Part shown: positions 34,350 through 43,554 of the stretch, piece after piece
How positions within the stretch are numbered: position 1 is the first letter of the stretch
Layout of the letters: the number at the start of each line of letters is the position of its first letter
DNA from: Geminicoccaceae bacterium
Lineage (GTDB): Bacteria > Pseudomonadota > Alphaproteobacteria > Geminicoccales > Geminicoccaceae
Length of the DNA stretch: 64,000 bases
NCBI GenBank assembly: GCA_028285265.1
Contig: JANQPX010000006.1
Location: forward strand, 1 to 64,000
Reading direction: 5' to 3'
Notes under the pieces: model-generated
What the model saw: only the letters and a program-made list of their open reading frames with translations
The model's database searches: none
What the model was told of the DNA's origin: nothing
Translations under genes and position numbers: made by a program

Positions 34350-35777
34350 TCAATCCCTCTTCTGCACTGCAACATCGTTGTTATTTGTTGCATCTTCGAG
34401 GCGAAGCAAGGTCTCCTCATGGCCGAGCACCGTCATCACCTCAAACAGACCAGGGGATGCCGTTGAGCCGGTGAGAGCAGCTCGCAAAGGCTGGGCGAGT
34501 TTTCCGAGCTTCAACTCGGCCCGCTCGGCCTCGGCTCGGACGATCGCTTCGATCGTCGTTTCCTCCCATGCCTCGGCACGTTGAAGAGCTGGCAAGAGGT
34601 CACGGATCCTCGCAAGGGCGCCCGAGTCCAGCAGCTTTGCGGCTTTGTCTTCGAAGGGTATCGGGCGCGGCTGAACATAGAAGCGTGCTGCCGCAGCAAG
34701 GTCGATCAACGTCGTCGCTCGAGGTTTGAGCCCGGGCATCGCCGCTATCAATCGGTTAACGGACTTTTCATCGAGAGCGAGGCCATCCGCTTCCAGTAAA
34801 GGGCTAATCAGCTTGACCAGCTCGGCATCATCGGTCTCGCGAAGATAATGGGCGTTAAGGTTGGTGAGCTTTGCCAAGTCGAATCGGGAAGGGGATTTGC
34901 CGACGCCAGCGAGATCAAACCACGCAATAGCGTCGTCCGTGCTGATAATCTCATCATCGCCATGGCTCCAACCTAGGCGGAGAAGATAATTGCGCATGGT
35001 TTCGGGTAGAAACCCCATGTCTTGATAGGCATCGACCCCTAACGCACCGTGCCGCTTGGATAATTTCGCGCCGTCCTGGCCATGGATCAACGGGAGATGA
35101 GCAAAATCTGGAACCTGCCAGCCCATGGCGAGATAGAGCTGCGTCTGGCGCGCGGCATTAACGAGATGATCATCTCCGCGGATGACGTGGGTAACGCCCA
35201 TATCGTGATCGTCGACGACGACGGAGAGCATGTAGGTCGGCGTGCCATCAGAGCGCAACATGACCAGATCGTCGAGTTGGCTGTTGGCGATCCGGACTTC
35301 GCCCTGCACGTTGTCATCGATCACGGTTTCTCCGTCTTGAGGCGCCCGAAAGCGGATGACGGGGTCGACTCCTGCCGGAGCCTCTGACGGGTCGCGGTCG
35401 CGCCAGCGACCATCGTAGAGCATCCTTCGACCTTCCGCTTTCGCCTGCTCCCTCATGGCGTCCAGTTCTTCCGGCGTGCAGTAGCAGTGATAGGCATGCC
35501 CGCTTGCCACCATAGCCTTCGCAACTTCCACATGGCGTGCTTGATTCTTCGTTTGAAAGACCGGTGGTTCGTCGCTTGTGAGGCCAAGCCATTGCATACC
35601 GTCCAGAATCACTTGGATCGCCGCATCAGTCGAGCGCGCACGATCGGTATCCTCAATACGCAGCAAAAAGCGGCCGTCGTTGTGACGTGCGTAAAGCCAA
35701 TTGAACAGCGCCGTGCGCGCGCCGCCGATATGCAAAAAACCAGTGGGCGAGGGGGCGAATCGTGTGACAACACTCAT
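34350..35777 (-). CDS. gltX: Glutamyl-tRNA synthetase
   Basis: The 475-residue class I synthetase has the HIGH-type motif in [20 protein letters not shown] and the KMSKS-type motif KLSKRHG near residue 245. It charges tRNA-Glu, and in many alphaproteobacteria also tRNA-Gln before GatCAB conversion. The C-terminal anticodon-binding domain is complete. gltA lies downstream on the same strand. Confidence 0.96.
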   Translation of the reverse strand: MSVVTRFAPSPTGFLHIGGARTALFNWLYARHNDGRFLLRIEDTDRARSTDAAIQVILDGMQWLGLTSDEPPVFQTKNQARHVEVAKAMVASGHAYHCYCTPEELDAMREQAKAEGRRMLYDGRWRDRDPSEAPAGVDPVIRFRAPQDGETVIDDNVQGEVRIANSQLDDLVMLRSDGTPTYMLSVVVDDHDMGVTHVIRGDDHLVNAARQTQLYLAMGWQVPDFAHLPLIHGQDGAKLSKRHGALGVDAYQDMGFLPETMRNYLLRLGWSHGDDEIISTDDAIAWFDLAGVGKSPSRFDLAKLTNLNAHYLRETDDAELVKLISPLLEADGLALDEKSVNRLIAAMPGLKPRATTLIDLAAAARFYVQPRPIPFEDKAAKLLDSGALARIRDLLPALQRAEAWEETTIEAIVRAEAERAELKLGKLAQPLRAALTGSTASPGLFEVMTVLGHEETLLRLEDATNNNDVAVQKRD

Positions 35778-36452
35778 GATTGATAAGTCGGCTTTCTAAA
35801 CTCTAAGTTGCTTCGGTCCAACGCTACGCCTGCTCGGGTATCCTTGGATCGGAGATCATCGGAGCAAGTCATGAGATCGGACGATGGAGCGGTTCCTTTA
35901 GCACAGACAGGGCCAGAGCGCACAGACCGGAGCAATCTGACCATTCTCGAGGCAATCGACCAGCGTCCAGCGCGCTATCCTGCGATGCGCCTTTTGGGGC
36001 ATTGCCGATGCGGGTTACCGAGGATGAGACCAGCCTATTCGACCGCCTTTTGCCTATGAAACAGAGCGATGCGCCCCAAAGAGCCGCACGCCCAATGAGA
36101 ACGAGATGTCTGGTCGACGGCCACATGGTCGTTTCCCGGAATGCCATTGATCTTGAGCGATCGATGGAGCAGCGTCGGCCTTCATATCGGTCAACCTCAA
36201 CGATGATGTCGAACGGCCTCTGTCTCGTCATGAGGTGGCGAACACTGATGGGATCTCGGCCTTCTATGCCTTCGATGACTGCCGCCATCGGCCAATCTCT
36301 CTTTGTTTTGAAATTCTAGTATACTAGTGTTGGTGGTTAGGTCTTAATGAGCTGGTGCTCCTCGATCGTTTACGAGGAATGCGACAAGACATAACGCGAG
36401 GTTGGAGCGCTTGAAGGCTTCGGCCATAGGGATGACGTGAGACGAGTGTAGC
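35778..36452. other. 675-bp region without a confident gene
   Basis: Several overlapping frames of 80-140 codons occur on both strands, none with a family motif or a good ribosome-binding site. Frame-switching stretches (for example a plus-strand frame near 35872-36059 continuing into another near 36002-36319) could be remnants of a decayed gene, but no parent family was identified. The right end holds the promoter region and a perfect palindrome upstream of the GntR gene. Confidence 0.4.
36316..36327. promoter_or_regulatory. Palindrome CTAGTATACTAG, probable GntR operator
   Basis: This 12-bp perfect palindrome, 125 bp before the GntR-family gene, contains TAGTATACTA, which fits the T-N-G-T...A-C-N-A half-site pattern bound by FadR-type (FCD) GntR proteins. 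It is probably the autoregulatory operator. Confidence 0.55.
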
Positions 36453-37136
36453 ATGCAGCAAATCGCAGAAGTCTTCGAACGACGCACAACGACAGATGTC
36501 GTGTTTGACCGTCTGCACGAAGAGATTGTTTCGCTGCGGCTCCGGCCAGGCAGTAAGTTATCGGAAGTTGAGGTTGCACGTCGTTTTGGTGTGTCACGCC
36601 AGCCGGTCCGGGATGCCTTTAATCGGTTGGAAAACCTCGATTTATTGTTGATTCGACCCCAAAGGGCGACGGAGGTGCGCGGCTTCTCGATGCAGCGTGT
36701 TACCCATGCACGATTTGTCAGATTGGCGGTCGAATTAGAAGTCATCCGACATGCATGTTCAGTCTGGGACGATGTTCGAGCCGATAAGCTTGAGACGAAC
36801 CTAGAAGAGCAACAAAGAGCAATGGATACTGGCCAAGCTGAGAGGTTCCATGCGCTTGACTACCAATTCCATGAGCTCATCTGTGAACTCGGCAATTGCC
36901 CTTTGGCTTTTGACACGATCAAGCACTACAAGCAGAAAGTAGATCGTTTGTGTATGCTTAGCCTTGGTCAGACCAACGAGTTGGTGACCCTTTTCGACGA
37001 TCATCGGCAATTGGCGGACATGTTGAGACAGGGCCACGTTGAGGAAGCTGTTGCGATCACGCGGCAACATCTGGGCCGATTAGACGAAACCATCGCAACC
37101 ATCCACCGAACCCATTCTGAGTATTTCGAGTCATAA
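36453..37136 (+). CDS. GntR-family transcriptional regulator with FCD domain
   Basis: The 227-residue protein has an N-terminal winged helix (residues about 12-80; KLSEVEVARRFGVSRQPVRDA) and a C-terminal all-helical FCD ligand domain. The FCD metal-binding residues are visible: D and H in ALDYQFHELI, H in DDHRQL and H in RQHLGR, so it likely binds a small carboxylate through a metal. No obvious target operon starts next to it; the LytTR gene converges downstream. A perfect palindrome upstream suggests autoregulation. Confidence 0.9.
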   Translation: MQQIAEVFERRTTTDVVFDRLHEEIVSLRLRPGSKLSEVEVARRFGVSRQPVRDAFNRLENLDLLLIRPQRATEVRGFSMQRVTHARFVRLAVELEVIRHACSVWDDVRADKLETNLEEQQRAMDTGQAERFHALDYQFHELICELGNCPLAFDTIKHYKQKVDRLCMLSLGQTNELVTLFDDHRQLADMLRQGHVEEAVAITRQHLGRLDETIATIHRTHSEYFES

Positions 37137-37283
37137 CCTCTTGCATCGGACTGCCGTTGATAAACTTCTCCATCACCTGACGAAGAATGTACCACTCGAT
37201 TCGAATCATCCCTGTTCAAGGCTGGTACAGCAGTCATGAGTCGTGTCGACGGTGGTGTGGCGTCACGTTCGAGATCTAGTGCT

Positions 37284-38069
37284 CTAAGACGTCGCTTGGG
37301 TGAGAGCGCCGTGGTCAATCTGTTTACGGAAAGAACGGCTTACGGGAACTTTATCGCCCGTGGTCAATACTAAGTTCAAACTTTGCCCGGATTTCTGTCT
37401 ACTTATGACCGCCTTTTCTGAAACCCAATGAGACCGATGGACCTGCATACCCTTCGTCGTTGAAAGCTCTCGAAGAATGTCGGAGAAACGGGCTAGAATC
37501 AAACGGTTTTCCTGCGTCGTCGTAATTCTCACATAATGCTCTTGTGCCTCGACCCATATGACTTCGCCAGCAAGCGGTGGATCCAGGGTTGCTAGCAATG
37601 TAGCAGGCGCCGATGCGTCAGCTTCACTCGTTGGGCTCGTCATGGTTGCCGAAATCCAGCGTGGCACGGACAGCAACAAGCAGAATGCGACGTGGTTGTC
37701 GGCGAGATAAACCATTTCGAGCAGTAAGGCACTGAGTCTCGGCTGATCCAGATCACTTGCCGTGCCTATTCCTAGTTCTGGATAGCCCAATGCAATATCG
37801 ATGGCTGTTACCGATAAGACGAAGGGCAGGTGACTGGCAGCAATCGCCGTGAACGTCGTCGCCGTGAAGCTCAGCCTCTTGTCGAAATAACTTATAAGGG
37901 CGGAGCGTGTAACGAAGAACAGCAGTCCCTCGATCACAAGGCGCATCGTCCAATAGGTATAATTCGCGGGCAGAGATCGTGCCTCACCCACTAGAGGCCC
38001 GTGCGAAGCAATGAGAATCACCATCAGCGCGGCGATGATGGCCATGAATCGGCCTTCTTGGTGTTCCAT
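37284..38069 (-). CDS. Membrane-anchored LytTR-type transcriptional regulator
   Basis: The 261-residue protein has about four transmembrane segments in its first 150 residues and a cytoplasmic LytTR DNA-binding domain at the C-terminus (VIWVEAQEHYVRITT to VHRSHWVSEKAV). One-piece membrane LytTR regulators are common in alphaproteobacteria and sense signals without a kinase. It is divergent from the secreted lectin-like gene, so regulation of the 38-42 kb carbohydrate cluster is possible but unproven. Confidence 0.85.
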   Translation of the reverse strand: MEHQEGRFMAIIAALMVILIASHGPLVGEARSLPANYTYWTMRLVIEGLLFFVTRSALISYFDKRLSFTATTFTAIAASHLPFVLSVTAIDIALGYPELGIGTASDLDQPRLSALLLEMVYLADNHVAFCLLLSVPRWISATMTSPTSEADASAPATLLATLDPPLAGEVIWVEAQEHYVRITTTQENRLILARFSDILRELSTTKGMQVHRSHWVSEKAVISRQKSGQSLNLVLTTGDKVPVSRSFRKQIDHGALTQATS

Positions 38070-38267
38070 TCATGTAATCCATTCATGCTTCTTGAACGGC
38101 AAAGCTGCCTTTAACATACTGAAAAAACAAGTGTTACCCTTGACGAACTCATGATGTCGGAGCTTCCGTGAATGCCGCTGGCGAACTGACTGATCCATAG
38201 GGCTTGAGGATCATAAATCGTGCTGCAGAGTGATGGCGGTTATCCCATCATCAAGGACGAGATCGAC

Positions 38268-38915
38268 ATGATAAGGCATTTTATGATGGTTGCAGCGGTG
38301 TTTCCCGCACTTGCTCTTTCAGGCCAAACGCCGTTGGCTCAGGATACGAGCATGAGTTTTTTTATCACGAGCGTTGGGTCCGGTAATGGTGGTGATCTCG
38401 GTGGCTTGGCGGGAGCCGATGCTCATTGTGCCGCACTGGCCGAAGCGGTAGGCGCTGGTGGCAAGACATGGCGCGCCTATTTGAGCACCCAGGAAGAGGG
38501 AAAACGGGGAATATCCGCTCGTGATCGGATTGGCTCTGGGCCTTGGTACAACGCTAAGGGCGTTCTGATTGCCCAAGATGTGGATCAACTTCACATCAAT
38601 CCGAACATCTTCAAATCAACGGCTCTCGATGAGACTGGCGCGTTGATCAACGGTCGAGGGGACATCCCGAATAAGCATGACATTCTGACGGGTACGATGA
38701 CGGATGGCACGGCCTATTTTCCACGCGAAGATGCTGACAGGACTTGTTCCAACTGGACGAGTTCGGCTGAGGGAAGCGCGACTGTCGGCCATCACGATCG
38801 ACACGGCGGAGGTAATGTGTCGTGGAATGCTGCCCACAATTCACGAGGTTGCGCGCTAGAGGACCTCGCCAAGACTGGTGGCGCCGGCCTCTACATGTGC
38901 TTCGCCGCTAATTGA
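38268..38915 (+). CDS. Secreted lectin-like protein (DUF1554-like)
   Basis: Start moved to the ATG at 38268, giving 215 residues that begin with a signal peptide (MIRHFMMVAAVFPALALSG, cleavage near PLAQ). The mature part (MSFFITSVGSGNGG, GADAHCAALAEAVG, TWRAYLS, DRIGSGPWYNAKG) matches small secreted proteins annotated as lectins, related to DUF1554 with a C-type-lectin-like fold. Four cysteines could form two disulfides. It is followed 42 bp later by the binding-module/TAXI gene, suggesting a secreted carbohydrate operon. Confidence 0.7.
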   Translation: MIRHFMMVAAVFPALALSGQTPLAQDTSMSFFITSVGSGNGGDLGGLAGADAHCAALAEAVGAGGKTWRAYLSTQEEGKRGISARDRIGSGPWYNAKGVLIAQDVDQLHINPNIFKSTALDETGALINGRGDIPNKHDILTGTMTDGTAYFPREDADRTCSNWTSSAEGSATVGHHDRHGGGNVSWNAAHNSRGCALEDLAKTGGAGLYMCFAAN

Positions 38916-38957
38916 ACCTCGCGCGCCCAGGAGGCGTCGCTTCGAGAGCCAGTATCC

Positions 38958-40289
38958 ATGAACATTATCTCGGCAAGTATCCTTTCGGTTGCCTGCATGT
39001 TGGCGACTGCGTCTTGGGCGCAAACCATCGAGAATGCCGGTTTCGAAAACGAATGGGCGGGTTGGCATGATATCGATCCCGAAAAGTCTGATACGGCGAT
39101 CTCGGAAGTCGCGCGCAGTGGATCAAGGTCGGCCAAGATCACAGGGGAACAGGGCCGATTTGAACAAGTGATCAAGCTGTCGCCGTGGTCAGAGTATGAG
39201 CTTAGAGCCTATGTCAAAGGGGCAGGGTATGTCGGCTTATCGCTTTTGGGCGAAACATTTACGAGACGACCCAAAGAGAGCGGCGACAGTTGGGTCGCTG
39301 TGAGCTTGCCATTCAGCACTGAAGCGGCTGAGCAGGCGACAGTTTTTGGTGCGCTTGCCGACGGAGAGGCGCGCTTCGATGATTTCGAACTCGTGAAGCT
39401 TAGAAGCAAGTCTGAGGCCGTAACAGTGGCGAATGCCAGCGATGGGCAGGCATTGGAAGACCCGGTCATTCGCATCCTTGGTTCGGATCTAAGCAGTGAT
39501 TTGTCGGCGATCCTCCATGATGTCGCTGAAGTAACCTCCGATGAAACCGAGATTCGGGTCCTGTCAATTCTTGGTGATGGTTCGATCAATAATCTGAACG
39601 ACTTGCTCTATCTTCGAGGTATCGATGCGGCTTTGGTTCAGTCGGACGTTCTGCTGAGCTTTCGTGACACAAGTGCCGTGAGAAATCTCGAGAACAAGCT
39701 GGCTTACATCGCACAGCTTGGAGCAACCGTGGGACATTTGCTTGCGCATGAGGCCGACACCACTATTTACGCGCTCGAGGGCAAACGCGTCTATATGGGC
39801 GAGCCCGGATCTGGCTCGTTCGTCTCGGCCAGCAATATGTTCGACCGTCTTGGGATTGCGGTCGAGACCGTTAGCGGTCTGAGCCACCCTGAGGCTCTGG
39901 CAGAACTGAAGGCTGGAGAACTAGATGCGGTTTTCTGGATGGAGGTGCCGCCTGTCGGCCTTTTGAACCTGACGGGGCCGGCAGAGGGGTTTCATCTCCT
40001 CCATATTCCGACCCAAGCTATCGACCCCGAAGCCTATGAAATTCGGGAACTTACCAATTCGGACTATCCGCTCATCCCGGAAGGCGAGACAGTTCAGACC
40101 GTTGCGTCCCAAATTGCTCTAATTGCTTATAGCTGGCCCACTGATCATCCCCGCCATGCGAAAATGAAGCGCTTTGCCGAGATATTTGCTGCAAAGACCG
40201 AGACGCTTCAAAGTGGTCGTTATCATCGATCGTTGAAGGATGCTGATTTTTACGGCAGCGTCCACTCGGGCTGGAGCTTTTATCAATAG
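38958..40289 (+). CDS. Exported protein: carbohydrate-binding-like module fused to TAXI-type solute receptor domain
   Basis: The 443-residue protein has a signal peptide ending TASWA. Residues about 23-150 form a jelly-roll module (NAGFENEWAGWHD, TAISEVARSGSRSAKITG, RFEQVIKL) that is clearly a paralog of the N-terminal module of the alginate lyase encoded next. Residues about 168-440 resemble TAXI-family TRAP-transporter receptors, with GIDAALVQSDVLLSF and KRVYMGEPGSGSFVSASNMF. TAXI receptors feed TRAP permeases, yet none is nearby. The protein may bind an alginate-derived acid at the surface or in the periplasm. This fusion is not one known to me. Confidence 0.75.
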   Translation: MNIISASILSVACMLATASWAQTIENAGFENEWAGWHDIDPEKSDTAISEVARSGSRSAKITGEQGRFEQVIKLSPWSEYELRAYVKGAGYVGLSLLGETFTRRPKESGDSWVAVSLPFSTEAAEQATVFGALADGEARFDDFELVKLRSKSEAVTVANASDGQALEDPVIRILGSDLSSDLSAILHDVAEVTSDETEIRVLSILGDGSINNLNDLLYLRGIDAALVQSDVLLSFRDTSAVRNLENKLAYIAQLGATVGHLLAHEADTTIYALEGKRVYMGEPGSGSFVSASNMFDRLGIAVETVSGLSHPEALAELKAGELDAVFWMEVPPVGLLNLTGPAEGFHLLHIPTQAIDPEAYEIRELTNSDYPLIPEGETVQTVASQIALIAYSWPTDHPRHAKMKRFAEIFAAKTETLQSGRYHRSLKDADFYGSVHSGWSFYQ

Positions 40290-40337
40290 TCTAGAGATCA
40301 GCGTTCCAGGTCACTCGGCCAAAGCAGCTCGATTCAG

Positions 40338-41825
40338 ATGTATCCCAGTCATCTTCGTTTTGTCCTCGCGATATTGTGCGGCCTAGGTCAGCAAGCCAAT
40401 GCCGCCGTGATCAAGAATCCTGGCTTCGAATCGGGTTGGGAGGGGTGGCGCATTGTCGGTTCAGCGTCAGCTGATACAGCGATTTCCGAGGTCGCGAGGG
40501 ATGGCCTTAAGTCGGCGAAGATCACTGGCCGCTCGGGGCGATTCGAGCAATGTGTGGTGGTTCATCCCGGACGCGATTACGAACTAACAGTCTTTGTTCG
40601 AGGCAAGGGTAAGATTGGAGCCATTGTCGGCAAAAGGACCCTGGAAAGCGAGGCGCCAGGACATGGAAAGGATTGGGCACCTGTTCGTTTGACATTCAAC
40701 TCCATGGCTGAGCGGGAAGTCCGCATCTTTGCCAGTTTTGTGAGTGGAGATGTGCGCTTTGATAGTTTTGGGCTTGCTCTTTCAGGAGCTTATGCATCCC
40801 AAAAGGCTCGATGGTATCAGGCAACGGAGATGTCGGGCCGTGAGGACAAAGGCTTACAATCTGGTGATTGTGGGCGCTGGGTGCGTCCTTCGGAAACAGT
40901 CGATAGGTCTCGTGCGAAACGAGGCCTTAGCCCCTATGGACTCCGGATCGGTGTGCCCCCCTCAGAAAACTTCGATCTTACAGATTGGAAACTGACGCTG
41001 CCTGTCGATCGTGACCAAGACGGCCGAGCTGATGAGATACTTGAGGAAGACCTGATGAATGGCTGGTCCGATCCAGCTTATTTCTATACCGATCCCGTAA
41101 CGGGCGGCCTCGTGTTCCGGACGCCGCAACGTGCCTCGGCCACCACGGCAACGTCGGACTATCCAAGAACCGAGTTACGCGAGATGCTTCGTGCTGGCGA
41201 TCTGTCTATCGCAACACGCAGCTGGAATGGCATGCCGAACAAGAACAATTGGGTGCTGCCATCGGCTCCTGAAGCCGCCAAGGCTAAGGCGGGTGGCGTT
41301 GGCGGAACGCTACAGGCTACCCTCGCTGTGAATCAAGTCACGCGCGTTGGGGATCCGGCGAAGATCGGTCGTGTCATCATCGGGCAAATCCATGCCAAGA
41401 ATCACGAGGTGTTGCGCCTCTATTATCGCAAGTTGCCAACCAATAGACTTGGCTCGATTTACTATGCCCATGAACGCGGCGATCTCGATGAAGTCTATGT
41501 CGATATTATCGGTGACCGTGGTGACTTTATCTCCAACCCGAAAGACGGCATCGCTCTGGACGAAGTCTTTTCTTACGAGGTGCGTCTAGAAAGTGACGTC
41601 TCTGGAGGAGAACGACGCACCAAGCTGTTTGTCGATATTATCCGCGACAACGGTACTAGATCAGCGGCGAAACCCTTAGACCTCACCGAGAGTGTGTACG
41701 CCGACGAAAACGAGTTCATGTACTTCAAGGCAGGGGCGTATTCACAAAATGACGGCTTCAGCCATCACGATCACGATGGTGATCAGATAACGTTTTTGAA
41801 ACTTGAGAATAGCCACGGCCGATAA
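40338..41825 (+). CDS. Alginate lyase, polysaccharide lyase family 7, with N-terminal binding module
   Basis: The 495-residue secreted protein has a signal peptide (residues 1-22, ANA cleavage), a jelly-roll carbohydrate-binding-like module to about residue 150, a linker, and a PL7 catalytic domain from about 210 to the end. All three PL7 signature motifs are present: RTELRE near 276, QIH near 350 and YFKAGAYSQN near 462. It should cleave alginate by beta-elimination; the QIH form is associated with preference for guluronate-containing blocks. Further alginate catabolism genes are absent from the window. It lies 48 bp after the TAXI fusion gene. Confidence 0.9.
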   Translation: MYPSHLRFVLAILCGLGQQANAAVIKNPGFESGWEGWRIVGSASADTAISEVARDGLKSAKITGRSGRFEQCVVVHPGRDYELTVFVRGKGKIGAIVGKRTLESEAPGHGKDWAPVRLTFNSMAEREVRIFASFVSGDVRFDSFGLALSGAYASQKARWYQATEMSGREDKGLQSGDCGRWVRPSETVDRSRAKRGLSPYGLRIGVPPSENFDLTDWKLTLPVDRDQDGRADEILEEDLMNGWSDPAYFYTDPVTGGLVFRTPQRASATTATSDYPRTELREMLRAGDLSIATRSWNGMPNKNNWVLPSAPEAAKAKAGGVGGTLQATLAVNQVTRVGDPAKIGRVIIGQIHAKNHEVLRLYYRKLPTNRLGSIYYAHERGDLDEVYVDIIGDRGDFISNPKDGIALDEVFSYEVRLESDVSGGERRTKLFVDIIRDNGTRSAAKPLDLTESVYADENEFMYFKAGAYSQNDGFSHHDHDGDQITFLKLENSHGR

Positions 41826-41929
41826 GGCAGACCGGAGCCTTAGGTCGATTCTGCAGGTTTAGGAAGCGATCTTGTGGCTCGGAGATCGCCACGCTTCATA
41901 GCCTCTACCAATTTCTTGTTAGACATATA

Positions 41930-41943
41930 ATTAGCATGCTAAT
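41930..41943. promoter_or_regulatory. MarR-type operator palindrome ATTAGCATGCTAAT
   Basis: A perfect 14-bp palindrome begins at the end of a consensus -10 (TATAAT at 41926-41931), just before the marR start. This placement, overlapping the promoter, is the classic autorepression site of MarR regulators in front of emrAB-like pumps. Confidence 0.65.
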
Positions 41944-41954
41944 AATATGCCTGC

Positions 41955-42461
41955 ATGTTTAATATGGACCCCAATACGAGTGTCGGCTTCCTGCTCCATG
42001 ATGTGTCGCGCCTGATGAGAGCGTGGTTTGACGAGCAGGCACAGGCATTGGGGTTAACGCGAGCCCAGTGGCGGGTGTTGGTGCATTTAGGGCCGCGGCA
42101 AGGGATAAATCAAACATCCTTGGCGGAAATTCTAGAGCTCGACAACGTCACCCTCAGCCGTCATATCGACCGTCTTGAACGTGACGGCTGGCTGGTGCGG
42201 CGGCCAGATCCAGCAGATCGCCGAGCTTGGCGCATCTATCTCTCAGAAGCCTCCCATCCGACACTGAAAAAGATGGAGGTACTCGCTGTAGAAACCCAGG
42301 CGGCAGCGCTTGCTGGGCTCTCGCCCGACCAACGGGCAATGTTGATCGAGACATTGGTCAAAATCAAAGCCAACCTGGCGCCACGAAGTGACGACTTTGA
42401 TACGGACAAGGCGGGCGTAAGACGAGATCAATTGGATCGAGACATGAAAGCGGGGACCTGA
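41955..42461 (+). CDS. MarR-family transcriptional repressor
   Basis: The 168-residue protein is a MarR winged helix: a dimerisation helix at the start, the recognition part SLAEILELDNVTLSRHIDRLERDGWLVRR and the wing DPADRRAWRIYLS. The start may be ATG 41955 or 41964. It is the first gene of marR-emrA-emrB (gaps of 4 bp and an overlap), and its own operator lies upstream, so it most likely represses the pump until a hydrophobic or phenolic inducer binds. Confidence 0.92.
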   Translation: MFNMDPNTSVGFLLHDVSRLMRAWFDEQAQALGLTRAQWRVLVHLGPRQGINQTSLAEILELDNVTLSRHIDRLERDGWLVRRPDPADRRAWRIYLSEASHPTLKKMEVLAVETQAAALAGLSPDQRAMLIETLVKIKANLAPRSDDFDTDKAGVRRDQLDRDMKAGT

Positions 42462-42465
42462 GCCA

Positions 42466-43554
42466 ATGGCGCTCTTGAGCCGCGCATCCGCTCTTGCTCG
42501 TCGGTTGCTGCGGCCACTCGTGTTGGTCATTGGACCTGCGGCGATCGCGATAGCGGGATTCTATTTTTATATGGCCTCCGGTCGCTACGTAACGACGGAG
42601 AATGCCTATGTTAAGGCCGATTTGACGGTGATCGCATCCGAGGTCTCGGGCCTCATTAGCGATGTTGCAATTGCGAACAATCAAAGGGTGGCGACCGGCG
42701 AAGTACTCTTTCGCCTCGATCCGAGGCGGTTTGAGGTTGCGCGTGCGAGACGGGAGGCCGAACTCCATTCGGCGCGTCAGCGCGTCGAGGCCCTCAAGGC
42801 CAAGCATCGTACCAAGCAGGCCGAACTCACCGCAGCAAAACGCGATGCGGAATACTTGCGAGATGAGCTCGATCGTGCCGAAAAGCTTCGATTGAGTGGT
42901 AACATATCGGAAACCCGCCTGATGGCGGCCCGCCGGCTGGCGACACAAGCCGAAAACAAGATCGATGTGGCGCGCGAGCAAATTGTAGAGGTCTTGGCTG
43001 AGATCGGTGGTGACTTAGCGCTGCCGACGGACGAACATCCAGATGTCATGGGCGCGCTTGCAGAACTACGTCAAGCCGAGCTTGATCTGCAGGCTACCAC
43101 CATCAAAGCCCCCCGCGATGCGATTGCGACGAATGTGACGCTGCAGATCGGTGAGTATGTGGGGGATGGCGATGCCGTCCTCAGTCTTGTCTCGACCGAT
43201 GGCTTTTGGGTTGAGGCGAATTTGAAAGAGACCGACCTAACCCATTTACGTGTTGGTCAGGCAGCAGAGCTCTGGGTAGACGCGTATCCTGAGATCACAT
43301 GGACGGCGGAGGTCTTGAGCTTGGCTCCGGCCACCGGCGCCGAATATGCACTCTTGCCGCCGCAAAACGCCTCCGGCAACTGGGTCAAGGTGGTTCAACG
43401 TGTCCCGGTACGTCTGCAGATCGACTCCGGACAAGCGAAGCCGCCACTACGGGCGGGGATGAGCGTCAAAGTCAGTATCGATACCGGCTTCGAGCGACCT
43501 TTGCCAGCCATCCTCCGAACGGCTCGGGCCTGGATTTTGCCCGATGATTATTGA
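42466..43554 (+). CDS. emrA: EmrA-type membrane-fusion protein (HlyD family)
   Basis: The 362-residue protein has one N-terminal transmembrane helix (residues about 19-38), a biotinyl-lipoyl-like domain interrupted by a coiled coil (about 85-200), and a beta-barrel region (GEYVGDGDAVLSLVSTD, FWVEANLKETDLTHL). It should link the EmrB transporter to an outer-membrane channel, such as a TolC homologue encoded elsewhere. The stop overlaps the emrB start (ATGA). Confidence 0.9.
   Translation: MALLSRASALARRLLRPLVLVIGPAAIAIAGFYFYMASGRYVTTENAYVKADLTVIASEVSGLISDVAIANNQRVATGEVLFRLDPRRFEVARARREAELHSARQRVEALKAKHRTKQAELTAAKRDAEYLRDELDRAEKLRLSGNISETRLMAARRLATQAENKIDVAREQIVEVLAEIGGDLALPTDEHPDVMGALAELRQAELDLQATTIKAPRDAIATNVTLQIGEYVGDGDAVLSLVSTDGFWVEANLKETDLTHLRVGQAAELWVDAYPEITWTAEVLSLAPATGAEYALLPPQNASGNWVKVVQRVPVRLQIDSGQAKPPLRAGMSVKVSIDTGFERPLPAILRTARAWILPDDY

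Noticed and set aside
41824-41848. TAAGGC/GCCTTA hairpin after the alginate lyase gene
   Set aside because: Short stem without a T-run; too weak to call a terminator.
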